A DNA stretch of 5,714 bases from Bacteroidales bacterium (GTDB taxonomy: Bacteria > Bacteroidota > Bacteroidia > Bacteroidales > PUMT01): positions 1-5,714 of the forward strand of contig SKQJ01000290.1 of the NCBI GenBank assembly GCA_007119075.1, written 5' to 3'. Shown piece after piece: positions 1 through 4,665 of the stretch. The translations under genes and the position numbers were made by a program. Under the pieces are notes generated by a model. The model searched no databases. It was not told where the DNA came from and worked only from the letters and a program-made list of their open reading frames with translations. The first letter of the stretch is position 1, and every line of letters starts with the position of its first letter.

Positions 1-1
1 G

Positions 2-646
2 ATTGGAGAAATGCTTAACGCCAAGTTTTTTATACACCCCATTGATTTTAAGGGCATGCAACGTGTAGAGCACTATGAATACCCGGTTGCAGCAATTCGC
101 GAAATGATTCTTAATGCCATAGTACACCGAAACTATATTGGAGCCCCCACGCAGATCAGGTTGTACGAACATTATTTCAGTGTTTGGAATGATGGTGGTC
201 TTCCGGATGGGATCTCCGAAGATGATTTAAGGAAAGTTCACCGTTCAAAGCCCCGCAATCCGCTGATCGCCGACACCTGCTTCAAAGCTGGTTACATCGA
301 CGCATGGGGCAGGGGAACCTTGAAAATTATTGAATCCTGCAGGGAAGCGGGGTTGCCTGAGCCGGTTTTAAAAGAGGAACAGGGCGGTTTTTTATGCAAA
401 GTGTTCAAGAGTCAATCCATCGAAGAACTAATTACAAAACTGGGATTGAATGAAAGGCAGGTAAAAGCAATTGGATATGTGAGAAAAAAGAGGAAAATTA
501 CCAATAAAGAATATCAGCAATTAAATGAAGTTTCCAAGAAAACGGCCTCCCGCGACCTTTCAGAACTGGTAAAATCAGGAGTTTTGGTAAGTTCAGGGGT
601 TCCGGGTGCGGGGGCTTATTATAAACTAAAAATAATGGGGTCATAA
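2..646 (+). CDS. RecG-like ATP-binding (GHKL-fold) transcriptional regulator, 3' part
   Basis: The reading frame is open to the left edge of the window (Ile-Gly-Glu before the first Met at 11), so this is the C-terminal part of a larger gene and the ATG at 11 is probably internal. Counting from that Met, residues 27-42 (AAIREMILNAIVHRNY) match the N-box of the GHKL/HATPase_c_4 domain found in RecG-like ATP-binding proteins. Residues 59-65 (WNDGGLP) resemble the next ATP-binding loop, and DAWGRGTLKI near residue 100 is another typical family segment. Residues about 137-207 look like a winged-helix DNA-binding tail, with GLNERQVKAI and KTASRDLSELVKSGVL. In this family an N-terminal Schlafen/AlbA_2 DNA-binding domain usually precedes these parts, which would place it outside the window. 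The likely role is a nucleotide-binding DNA-binding regulator; its target is unknown. The C-terminus runs into a short-unit repeat, so the exact end may vary between strains. Confidence 0.85.
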   Translation: MGEMLNAKFFIHPIDFKGMQRVEHYEYPVAAIREMILNAIVHRNYIGAPTQIRLYEHYFSVWNDGGLPDGISEDDLRKVHRSKPRNPLIADTCFKAGYIDAWGRGTLKIIESCREAGLPEPVLKEEQGGFLCKVFKSQSIEELITKLGLNERQVKAIGYVRKKRKITNKEYQQLNEVSKKTASRDLSELVKSGVLVSSGVPGAGAYYKLKIMGS

Positions 647-714
647 TGGGGCCAATGGAGCCATAATAGGGTCAGAATGGGGTTTATAATAGGGTCAGAA
701 TGGGATTTATAATA
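633..714 (+). repeat. Degenerate short tandem repeat at the 3' end of the regulator gene
   Basis: Units of about 9-12 bases of the type ATGGGGTCATA / ATAGGGTCAGA / ATGGGGTTTATA follow one another. The clearest part is two 23-bp copies, 664-686 and 687-709, that differ at a single base (G versus A at the 19th position). The array begins inside the last codons of the upstream gene (Ile-Met-Gly-Ser-stop) and covers its stop codon. Because the unit length is not a fixed multiple of three, gain or loss of units would change the C-terminus. No product is proposed for the array itself. Confidence 0.75.
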
Positions 715-715
715 A

Positions 716-1234
716 CTAGACATATTGAAAGGGAAGAAGAACACCGTTGATTTTTATTTAAACTGGTACGATTACGGTGCAAGATTTTACGACCCCAGCC
801 TGGGGAGGTTCCACACCCAGGATCCCCACGCCGAGAATTACCTGAGCTGGACCCCCTACAACTATGTGGGCAACAATCCCATCCTTCTGATTGATCCTGA
901 CGGGAGAGACTGGTACGACATTAACGGAAACATAACATGGTTCGATCAAACGGGGGATCTTATTATTGATGATCAGACTTACCAGAGCCTTGGTGCAAAT
1001 GTTATGGTAAGCTATCATATGAGGGATGAGGATGGCAATGAAGACATAAATTCTGCCTGGCATGCATTATACCTTGACACGGATACGGATGGTCCAACAG
1101 CAATCATAGAGGGAAATACAGTCCCTGCTGACACTGAAACCATGAATACTCTATCGGAAGGTCTGTATCCGGCACATTTTCAGGGAAGAATCTTAAGCAT
1201 ATATACAAATATCATCCGCTGGGTTAAACTATAA
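716..1234 (+). pseudogene. RHS repeat-associated core, C-terminal fragment
   Basis: The frame opens after a TAA at 713-715 and has no ATG start; the first possible initiator is a TTG at 725 with no clear ribosome binding site. The translation carries the RHS core hallmark (WYDYGARFYDPSLGRF, then NYVGNNPILLIDPDG). That motif normally closes the large RHS/YD-repeat shell of secreted polymorphic toxins and is followed by a variable C-terminal domain. Here the variable part starts at about residue 60 (RDWYDINGN) and is about 109 residues long. It contains LSEGLYPAHFQGR, which I associate with longer RHS C-terminal domains, and then ends abruptly in an unrelated-looking tail. So both ends look cut: the shell is missing upstream, and the C-terminal domain is probably truncated where the TA operon begins. 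It is most likely an orphan RHS tip left by recombination and probably not expressed as a toxin. The core match is firm; the truncation of the C-terminal domain is inferred. Confidence 0.8.
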
Positions 1235-1246
1235 CTGAATATTAAT

Positions 1247-1262
1247 CATTAAATTTGTGTAG
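1247..1262 (+). promoter_or_regulatory. Putative Bacteroidota-type promoter (-7 box) of the first TA operon
   Basis: TAAATTTG at 1250-1257 fits the Bacteroidota -7 consensus TAnnTTTG. The surrounding 16 bases (CATTAAATTTGTGTAG) recur with one mismatch at 4631-4646 ahead of another TA operon. No convincing -33 TTG box is visible at the usual distance. Transcription would start a few bases past the box, which favours the antitoxin start at 1278 over the ATG at 1266. Confidence 0.55.
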
Positions 1263-1277
1263 ATAATGAGAATAAAT

Positions 1278-1514
1278 ATGAATATTCAATCAAAAAAATT
1301 AGAACTGGTTCAGCTTATACTAAATACAGAAAAGCCCTCTGTCCTGGCCAGGGCTGAATCTGTACTAAAAGGGAAAGCTGTCGACTGGTGGGATGAAATA
1401 AGCCCGGAGGAACGAGAAGCCATAGAAAAGGGTTTATCAGAGGCCGATAAAGGAGAGCTTATGCCTCTCGAAGAGGTCATTAAAGAAATAAAGGCAAAAT
1501 ATAAGTTCGACTAA
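1278..1514 (+). CDS. Antitoxin of a ParE-type TA pair (addiction-module component-like)
   Basis: A 78-residue acidic, helix-rich protein starting MNIQSKKLELVQLIL. It carries WWDEISPEEREAIEKGL (about residues 37-53) and then MPLEEVIKEIKAKYKFD, a pattern like the putative addiction-module component family (Unstab_antitox type). It would bind and neutralise the toxin encoded immediately downstream and probably autorepress the operon. I prefer the start at 1278 over the in-frame ATG at 1266: it restores the usual N-terminus of such Bacteroidota antitoxins, and it leaves a leader of roughly 20 bases after the -7 box, similar to the operon at 4666. The stop overlaps the toxin start by one base (TAATG), which implies translational coupling. 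The partner toxin is frameshifted, so this antitoxin may now be an orphan. The family assignment comes from sequence style and context, not a search. Confidence 0.75.
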   Translation: MNIQSKKLELVQLILNTEKPSVLARAESVLKGKAVDWWDEISPEEREAIEKGLSEADKGELMPLEEVIKEIKAKYKFD

Positions 1515-1811
1515 TGAAAATCCGTTGGACTCCCACAGCAAAAAGGACTTATTTTAATATTTTGGATTATTTAGCTGAAAACTGGACCAATAGAGAAGTT
1601 GCACACTTTGTAAGCGAAGTTGAAAGCTTATTGAATCATATCACCAACTATCCAAAAAATGTTCCAGGCCTCCAGAAAAAAGAAAAACATCAGAAAAGCC
1701 TTAATCACGAAACAAAACACGCTTTACTACAGGATAAATGCCAGAAAAAAAGAATTAGAGTTATTCACCTTTTGGGATAATCGCCAAAATCCCAATAGAT
1801 TAGCTTATTAG
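1514..1811 (+). pseudogene. ParE/RelE-family toxin, frameshifted in a six-A run
   Basis: The first 48 codons encode a good ParE/RelE start (MKIRWTPTAKRTYFNILDYL). After six consecutive A at 1654-1659 the frame turns to low-quality sequence that stops at 1780. If one A is removed, translation resumes as MFQASRKKK and continues through LYYRINARKKELELFTFWD to NRQNPNRLAY, with a stop at 1809-1811. This gives a 98-residue protein, the normal size for the family. The restored C-terminus has the conserved YYRI strand and the WDNRQNP tail. A -1 ribosomal slip at this site would not help, because that frame reaches a stop soon afterwards; a +1 shift or loss of one A is needed. The intact ancestor would have been a ParE gyrase-targeting or RelE-like mRNA-cleaving toxin; the sequence alone does not decide which. 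Natural decay, phase variation and a homopolymer sequencing error are all possible. Confidence 0.85.
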
Positions 1812-1985
1812 TTATCTTCCCTCCCAGCATTCAGCCCATCTGCAGCGCCTGGAAAGGGCACTTTCATTTAAACCACTGAGAGCAAAGGTCAAGCCCTCCG
1901 GGTTTTTGATGAAAAATTTATTTGTTATTGTTGATCTTTTACTTGCATAAATTTTTTTAATCAAAAAACCTAGCCTTCTCTCCCT

Positions 1986-2005
1986 GGCTTTGGTTTGTTG
2001 CCTAA
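1986..2005 (+). repeat. 20-bp direct repeat, copy 1
   Basis: GGCTTTGGTTTGTTGCCTAA occurs here and again, identically, at 2131-2150, 145 bp further on. The flanks differ (GTGGTTG versus CCGCTTC), so the repeat is sharply bounded. No coding frame explains it. Confidence 0.85.
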
Positions 2006-2016
2006 GTGGTTGAAAT

Positions 2017-2043
2017 GCCCCGGAATGTTTAAATAACCGGGGC
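2017..2043. other. GC-rich hairpin between the two direct repeats
   Basis: GCCCCGG (2017-2023) pairs perfectly with CCGGGGC (2037-2043) across a 13-base AT-rich loop that contains TTTAAA. No T-run follows directly, so it is not a typical intrinsic terminator. It could be a terminator relic or a folded recombination or regulatory site. Confidence 0.55.
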
Positions 2044-2130
2044 TAACGGCCAGATCATGAATTTTTTCTTTTAACTGAAAACTAACTGAAAAACAAGTAG
2101 TTCAATTTAAAGGGATCAGGTAAAAGTGCG

Positions 2131-2150
2131 GGCTTTGGTTTGTTGCCTAA
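2131..2150 (+). repeat. 20-bp direct repeat, copy 2
   Basis: An exact second copy of the 20-mer at 1986-2005. It lies just outside the 3' end of the minus-strand ATPase remnant. The 145-bp spacing encloses the GC-rich hairpin. Confidence 0.85.
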
Positions 2151-2174
2151 CCGCTTCGATTCGAGAAACGGCAT

Positions 2175-2456
2175 CTATATTTCATCAATAAATAAAAAAG
2201 CCCTTTGTTGACTATCGGAGCCTGTCCGGTCTAACGATTTAACGGGCCTCATGACATAGGAAAAGACTTCTTCGGGATGATTATTAATCGCTGACAGAAT
2301 ATCCTGATCCTCAAAAGTAATGAATGCAACCTGTCTGTTTTCGACAAGTAAATCCTTGTAAATGGCTTTAACCAGAGAGGTTTTCCCACATTGCCGGGTG
2401 AATGTTATGCTGGATATACATATTATTACCTTTCCACCAAAATATAATAAAGAAAT
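2175..2456 (-). pseudogene. Remnant of a P-loop (AAA_14/DUF4143-like) ATPase
   Basis: The minus strand is open for 93 codons but has no ATG near its beginning. It reads TFTRQCGKTSLVKAIYKDLL, a Walker A region (usual form G-A-R-Q-x-G-K-T-S) in which the first Gly is replaced by Phe. About 55 residues later comes RAFLFIDEI, a Walker B motif with the catalytic Asp-Glu. The frame stops right after IDEI with TAG (2175-2177). Members of this ATPase family usually read DEIQ there, so a CAG-to-TAG nonsense change is the simplest explanation. Everything beyond (sensor region, C-terminal DUF4143 part) is missing or unrecognisable, as is the normal N-terminus. The intact protein would have been an ATPase of uncertain physiological role common in mobile and accessory DNA. 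The gene is certainly non-functional as it stands; the exact subfamily is uncertain. Confidence 0.7.
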
Positions 2457-2614
2457 TTAGATTTTTTTGGATTTCGACACCAAATAAATCCGATAATTTC
2501 GGAATACCCATCCATAATTATCCTAATACTTGCCGTCCCGCCCGCATAAGGTCAAACATTGAGATTTTGATCAGGGCGCTTTTTCTCTGCTTCACCCATC
2601 TGGTTGATTTGGCT

Positions 2615-2755
2615 ATGAAGCATGGGCAGGGTTTTAACGAGAGCAACTTGATGAATTTCAGGAAGTTTTACTCTGTTTTCCGAATACGTGACTCGCTGCG
2701 TCACGTATTATCTTGGACACACTACAAACTTCTAATGGAGGTAGAGAAAGACTAA
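2615..2755 (+). pseudogene. Scrap of a DUF1016/YhcG-type PDDEXK nuclease (N-terminal domain)
   Basis: The 46 codons from the ATG at 2615 read HGQGFNESNLMNFRKFYSVF and then DSLRHVLSWTHYKLLMEVE. These match the conserved end of the DUF1016 N-terminal domain (typical form: GKGFSxRNLxxMRxFYxxFP ... LSWTHYxxLLxVE). The segment that normally lies between the two blocks is shortened, a stop follows at 2753-2755, and the C-terminal PDDEXK nuclease part is absent. Upstream, the same frame back to 2402 shows no recognisable similarity. A second scrap with the same LSWxHY block lies at 4469-4552. It is therefore a relic and not a working nuclease. Confidence 0.7.
2685..2707. repeat. Perfect 8-bp inverted repeat inside the DUF1016 scrap
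   Basis: TACGTGAC (2685-2692) is repeated in inverted form as GTCACGTA (2700-2707) around a 7-base spacer. The equivalent place in the second DUF1016 scrap also has a palindrome (CACGCA-C-TGCGTG, 4472-4484). It may simply reflect the codons for the Leu-Arg segment, or it may be a protein-binding or recombination site. Confidence 0.5.
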
Positions 2756-2898
2756 TGCAAGGAAATTTTAAAGGGATGAGGCCACTTCTGAAAATAATTA
2801 GTTCAGGAATCCAGAACATTGTGATCACCTGGTGGCTAAAATTACTTCCGCCATCCATAAAATTGAAACATCATGAAGGAAGCGAATGTAAAATTTAG

Positions 2899-2906
2899 TA
2901 TATTTG
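2899..2906 (+). promoter_or_regulatory. Putative -7 promoter box of the YefM-YoeB operon
   Basis: TATATTTG matches the Bacteroidota -7 element TAnnTTTG. It lies 32 bp upstream of the antitoxin ATG at 2939, a normal leader length for this phylum. No clear -33 TTG box is seen at the usual distance. Confidence 0.6.
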
Positions 2907-2938
2907 CACCATATTGGTACACATTCAAGTTTAAAGAT

Positions 2939-3190
2939 ATGAAAATAATTAGTAGTAGAGAATTTAGACAAAATCAAAGGTTATACTTTGAAAGAGCCGA
3001 TAAAGGAGAGCAAATAATCGTTCAACGTGGAAAAGATAAAGCATACGCTTTAACCCCTGTGAACGAAGATGATATTTATTTTAATGCCGGTATGGTAGAA
3101 CGGATTAAAGAAAGTATTAAACAGGTTGAAGAAGGTAAAGTAAAGAGAATATCAACTCCTGAAGGTATAAGCGATTTATTAGGATTATGA
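2939..3190 (+). CDS. yefM: YefM/Phd-family antitoxin
   Basis: An 83-residue protein beginning MKIISSREFRQNQRLYFERA. The N-terminal part (about 1-45, through GEQIIVQRGKDKAYALTPV) matches the DNA-binding Phd/YefM fold, whose dimers bind the operator and autorepress. The C-terminal part (IKESIKQVEEGK, then STPEGISDLLGL) is the toxin-wrapping tail. I chose the start at 2939 because it gives the usual family N-terminus and a leader after the -7 box; an in-frame ATG at 2873 lies upstream of that promoter box. The gene overlaps the YoeB start by four bases (ATGA, 3187-3190), which implies coupled translation. A decayed copy of its 3' half is present at 5448-5596. The protein would bind YoeB and block its mRNA cleavage at the ribosome. 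Confidence 0.92.
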   Translation: MKIISSREFRQNQRLYFERADKGEQIIVQRGKDKAYALTPVNEDDIYFNAGMVERIKESIKQVEEGKVKRISTPEGISDLLGL

Positions 3191-3489
3191 GCTATACCTT
3201 AGTGTTTTCTGAAATAGCTTTGGCTGATATTAAAAAGCATAAGAAGTCAGGAGATATAGTTGTTCTAAATAAAATAGAAAAGTTACTTAACGAAATTATG
3301 GAGCACCCAATGACTGGTACAGGTCAGCCAGAGCAATTAAAACATAATCTTACCGGATTGTATTCACGAAGAATTAATCAAAAGCATAGGTTAGTTTATT
3401 ATGTAGACAATGAAATAGTTACAGTCCATGTATTAAGTGCCTGGACACATTACGGAGACAAAAAGCAATCCCGCAAGCCAGCCCGTTAA
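3187..3489 (+). CDS. yoeB: Txe/YoeB-family mRNA interferase toxin
   Basis: A 100-residue protein with the full YoeB signature: GTGQPEQLK (44-52), LYSRRINQKHRLVY (58-71) and a terminal THYGDK (87-92). Residues corresponding to the known catalytic set of E. coli YoeB (Glu46, Arg65, His83, Tyr84) are present as Glu49, Arg68, His88 and Tyr89. The enzyme therefore looks active: a ribosome-dependent ribonuclease that cuts mRNA in the A site when its YefM partner is degraded. Family members usually end near HYGDK; here eight further residues (KQSRKPAR) are read from the GC-rich block, which suggests the natural 3' end was replaced at about 3465. It forms an operon with the antitoxin upstream. Confidence 0.93.
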   Translation: MSYTLVFSEIALADIKKHKKSGDIVVLNKIEKLLNEIMEHPMTGTGQPEQLKHNLTGLYSRRINQKHRLVYYVDNEIVTVHVLSAWTHYGDKKQSRKPAR

Positions 3490-3661
3490 AAAATCTTGCC
3501 GGCCGGCACCACGAACCGAAATTTTTAAAGAGTTGTTTGCCCCACGGGAAGCGGTAACAAGAGCCGCCGAAAAAGGCGGCACTTGTTGAAGCATCTATCC
3601 ACCAAACACCCCCGGGCAACAGCACATAATATACCGTTTTATGACACCCGGTCTTCCCGGG
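3465..3661. other. GC-rich non-coding block after yoeB
   Basis: Base composition jumps to clearly GC-rich from the last codons of yoeB to just before the minus-strand relE-like gene. It includes a 10-bp palindrome GCCGGCCGGC (3498-3507), a long hairpin (3556-3587) and a terminator-like hairpin (3647-3667). A minus-strand frame is open across it but shows no family resemblance that I recognise. It looks like a foreign fragment or a structured non-coding element. Confidence 0.45.
3556..3587. other. Strong hairpin, 12 paired bases with one A-A mismatch
   Basis: AACAAG then GCCGCC (3556-3568) pairs with GGCGGC then CTTGTT (3575-3587), interrupted only by one A-A mismatch and closed by a GAAAAA loop. 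No T-run follows in either direction, so it is not a standard terminator. It could protect the 3' end of the yoeB transcript or be part of a mobile or structured element. Confidence 0.7.
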
Positions 3662-3667
3662 CTTTTT
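3647..3667 (+). terminator. Putative intrinsic terminator for the YefM-YoeB operon
   Basis: CCCGG (3647-3651) pairs with CCGGG (3657-3661) around a TCTTC loop and is followed by CTTTTT. It lies about 160 bp after yoeB and ends one base before the stop codon of the convergent relE-like gene, so it would separate the two convergent operons. The stem is short, so the call is moderate. There is no T-run for the opposite direction. Confidence 0.5.
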
Positions 3668-3668
3668 G

Positions 3669-3926
3669 CTATTTGTAAATATCTTTTCTATGCCCCAAAT
3701 CAATCACATCTACCAGTAGTATGGCTTCCCGGATTTCATAGATAATACGATAATTGGCTACCCGGATGCGAAAAGCATCTCTACCTTTCAGTTTTATAAA
3801 GCCTGGTGGTCGTGGGTTCTTACCTAAATCCAGTATAGCGGTTCTGATATTAGAATAATACGGTTCCGGAACTCTAGTCAGTTTTTTCTGTGCCTTGCGC
3901 TCTATGCGGACTTTATAGGTTTTCAT
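3669..3926 (-). CDS. RelE/ParE-family toxin
   Basis: An 85-residue basic protein, MKTYKVRIERKAQKKLTRV, with the RelE core FRIRVANYRIIYEI (52-65) and the tail LGHRKDIYK (77-85). Arg60, Arg80 and Tyr84 sit where E. coli RelE has its functional Arg61, Arg81 and Tyr87, so an mRNA-interferase (ribosome-dependent RNA cleavage) activity is plausible. The length is normal for the family, and there is no frameshift or internal stop. Its ATG overlaps the stop of the antitoxin by four bases (ATGA on the minus strand). The 3' end is convergent with the YefM-YoeB operon, with only a terminator-like hairpin between. The neighbours and size make a TA toxin near certain; which RelE subgroup it belongs to is not decided. 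Confidence 0.92.
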   Translation of the reverse strand: MKTYKVRIERKAQKKLTRVPEPYYSNIRTAILDLGKNPRPPGFIKLKGRDAFRIRVANYRIIYEIREAILLVDVIDLGHRKDIYK

Positions 3927-4123
3927 TTTTTCCTGCGGGCTTCTTCAATTTCTTTAAACGCCCGATCAGCGTCCATATACTCCTGTTTTCCTTTCTTTGC
4001 AGCATCATAAAGCTTGATGTCTTCAAGTTCTTCCAATTCACCCAACATTTTATTGTACTCTTTGATGGGGAGTATAACGGCCAGTTTGTTCCCGTGGTCG
4101 TCTGTTACAAATTGTGTTTTCAT
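3923..4123 (-). CDS. RelB/Phd-like antitoxin
   Basis: A 66-residue protein, MKTQFVTDDHGNKLAVILPI, with a short beta-rich start followed by a charged helix (YNKMLGELEELEDIKLYDAA) and a very polar tail ending EEARRKK. This is the usual design of small Bacteroidota antitoxins paired with RelE. The N-terminal part would form the dimer and contact the operator, and the charged tail would wrap the toxin. The start at 4123 is the natural one, with no alternative nearby that keeps the typical MKxQ N-terminus. A weak AT-rich leader precedes it and no strong Shine-Dalgarno sequence is visible, as is common in this phylum. The stop overlaps the toxin start. Confidence 0.88.
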   Translation of the reverse strand: MKTQFVTDDHGNKLAVILPIKEYNKMLGELEELEDIKLYDAAKKGKQEYMDADRAFKEIEEARRKK

Positions 4124-4203
4124 TACATATAAGCTATTTTGGGGTTCTTGTCCCAGATTACCGAATCAATCAATTTGCATTAATTAAAATGTCTGTTGTA
4201 TTA

Positions 4204-4211
4204 CAAAGTTA
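4204..4211 (-). promoter_or_regulatory. Putative -7 promoter box of the minus-strand TA operon
   Basis: On the minus strand this reads TAACTTTG, a match to TAnnTTTG. It lies 80 bp upstream of the antitoxin start, leaving a leader of about 70 bases. It is the only good match I found in this intergenic stretch on that strand. Confidence 0.45.
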
Positions 4212-4390
4212 TGTAAATAAAGGATAAATTAAAATCAGATTGATTCTTATTACTTTTATCTGAAAACTTAAACAACAACAATCAGTTAAGGTGTTCAATC
4301 AAAAGAAAAAAGTTGCATTTTTTGGCGTTATACGTTCCTTGAACTCCTTGTTTTGGAGCAGGTAATGCCGGCGGGAAACATGTTTTTTTT
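4212..4390. other. AT-rich spacer without a recognisable gene
   Basis: No supported gene lies between the promoter of the minus-strand TA pair and the RHS scrap. A run TTTTTTGGCGT occurs at 4317-4327 and again at 4385-4395, right at the start of the RHS similarity, which could mark a small duplication or a join. Confidence 0.4.
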
Positions 4391-4465
4391 GGCGTAAACT
4401 GGTCTGATTACGGTGCACGCTTTTATGACCCAAGCCTGGCCCGCTGGCATGAGGTAGATTTTTAA
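4391..4465 (+). pseudogene. Second RHS-core scrap
   Basis: The 24 codons read GVNWSDYGARFYDPSLARWH and then EVDF before a TAA at 4463. This is the same RHS core segment as at 758-830 (WYDYGARFYDPSLGRF), including the usual RW-H-x-x-D ending, but nothing else of the gene remains. It is joined six bases later, in the same frame, to a DUF1016 scrap. It cannot be functional. Confidence 0.75.
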
Positions 4466-4468
4466 AAA

Positions 4469-4552
4469 GGTCACGCACTGCGTGGCGAATTATCCTGGGC
4501 CCATTATCGCCTGTTGTTAAAAGTTGAATCCCTGGTGGCTGCACATACGTAG
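4469..4552 (+). pseudogene. Second DUF1016/YhcG-type nuclease scrap
   Basis: Codons 4469-4552 read GHALRGELSWAHYRLLLKVE, SLVAAHT and then TAG. The block LRxELSWxHYRLLLxVE is the conserved end of the DUF1016 N-terminal domain of YhcG-type PDDEXK nucleases. It corresponds to LRHVLSWTHYKLLMEVE at 2695-2745, and is closer to the family consensus than that copy. Both ends are missing, so this is a relic. Confidence 0.75.
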
Positions 4553-4630
4553 ATATTGTCTACAAGCTCAGTAAAAAGCCTACCATTGAAGCCAGAATTT
4601 TCAGATATTGATTATCTTGTTGTTATTATT

Positions 4631-4646
4631 CATTAAATTTGTATAG
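4631..4646 (+). promoter_or_regulatory. Putative -7 promoter box of the third intact TA operon
   Basis: CATTAAATTTGTATAG contains TAAATTTG (4634-4641), a match to TAnnTTTG. It equals the element at 1247-1262 except for one base. It ends 24 bp before the antitoxin ATG at 4666. TTG triplets lie upstream (4607-4609 and 4617-4619), but their spacing is not ideal. Confidence 0.6.
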
Positions 4647-4665
4647 TATAAATATAATATCAATC

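Larger units (their letters stand above)
1812..2174. other. Gene-free stretch with a direct repeat and a hairpin
   Basis: I see no credible gene on either strand. The stretch is AT-rich and holds the two 20-bp repeat copies and the hairpin listed separately, plus a small AACTGAAAA direct repeat (2073-2081 and 2084-2092). The minus-strand frame of the neighbouring ATPase remnant continues past its stop into this stretch but loses recognisable similarity. Confidence 0.5.

Noticed and set aside
758..1063. Minus-strand open frame of 101 codons
   Set aside because: It lies wholly opposite the RHS fragment, which has clear family motifs; the minus-strand product resembles nothing.
1651..1664. Programmed -1 ribosomal frameshifting at A-AAA-AAT in the broken toxin
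   Set aside because: The heptamer has the right shape, but the -1 frame soon reaches a stop and does not produce the conserved C-terminus; the required shift is +1.
1986..2240. Integron-type attC sites (GCCTAAC and GTCTAAC strings near the repeats)
   Set aside because: Inverted GTTRRRY partners at a suitable distance were not found, and the TA pairs are not spaced by a repeated site.
2402..2614. Upstream part of the plus-strand open frame that ends at 2755
   Set aside because: Only the last 46 codons resemble a family (DUF1016). The upstream part is low-complexity and overlaps the opposite-strand ATPase relic.
2658..2898. Two small open frames (2658-2858 minus and 2713-2898 plus)
   Set aside because: No recognisable motif, no promoter or ribosome binding site, and they overlap the DUF1016 scrap.
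2789..2953. 14-bp match TGAAAATAATTAGT at 2789-2802 and 2940-2953 as a duplicated yefM start
   Set aside because: The similarity ends at 14 AT-rich bases on both sides, which is too short to distinguish from chance.
3419..3703. Minus-strand open frame of 94 codons through the GC-rich block
   Set aside because: Composition and hairpins explain the lack of stops; the translation is rich in Gly, Trp and Cys with no family pattern, and it overlaps the ends of two real toxin genes.
3890..4132. Plus-strand open frame opposite the minus-strand TA pair
   Set aside because: It is a shadow of the antitoxin and toxin genes, which have strong family motifs and a coupled overlap.
4299..4544. Minus-strand open frame of 81 codons
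   Set aside because: It lies opposite the RHS and DUF1016 scraps and shows no motif of its own.
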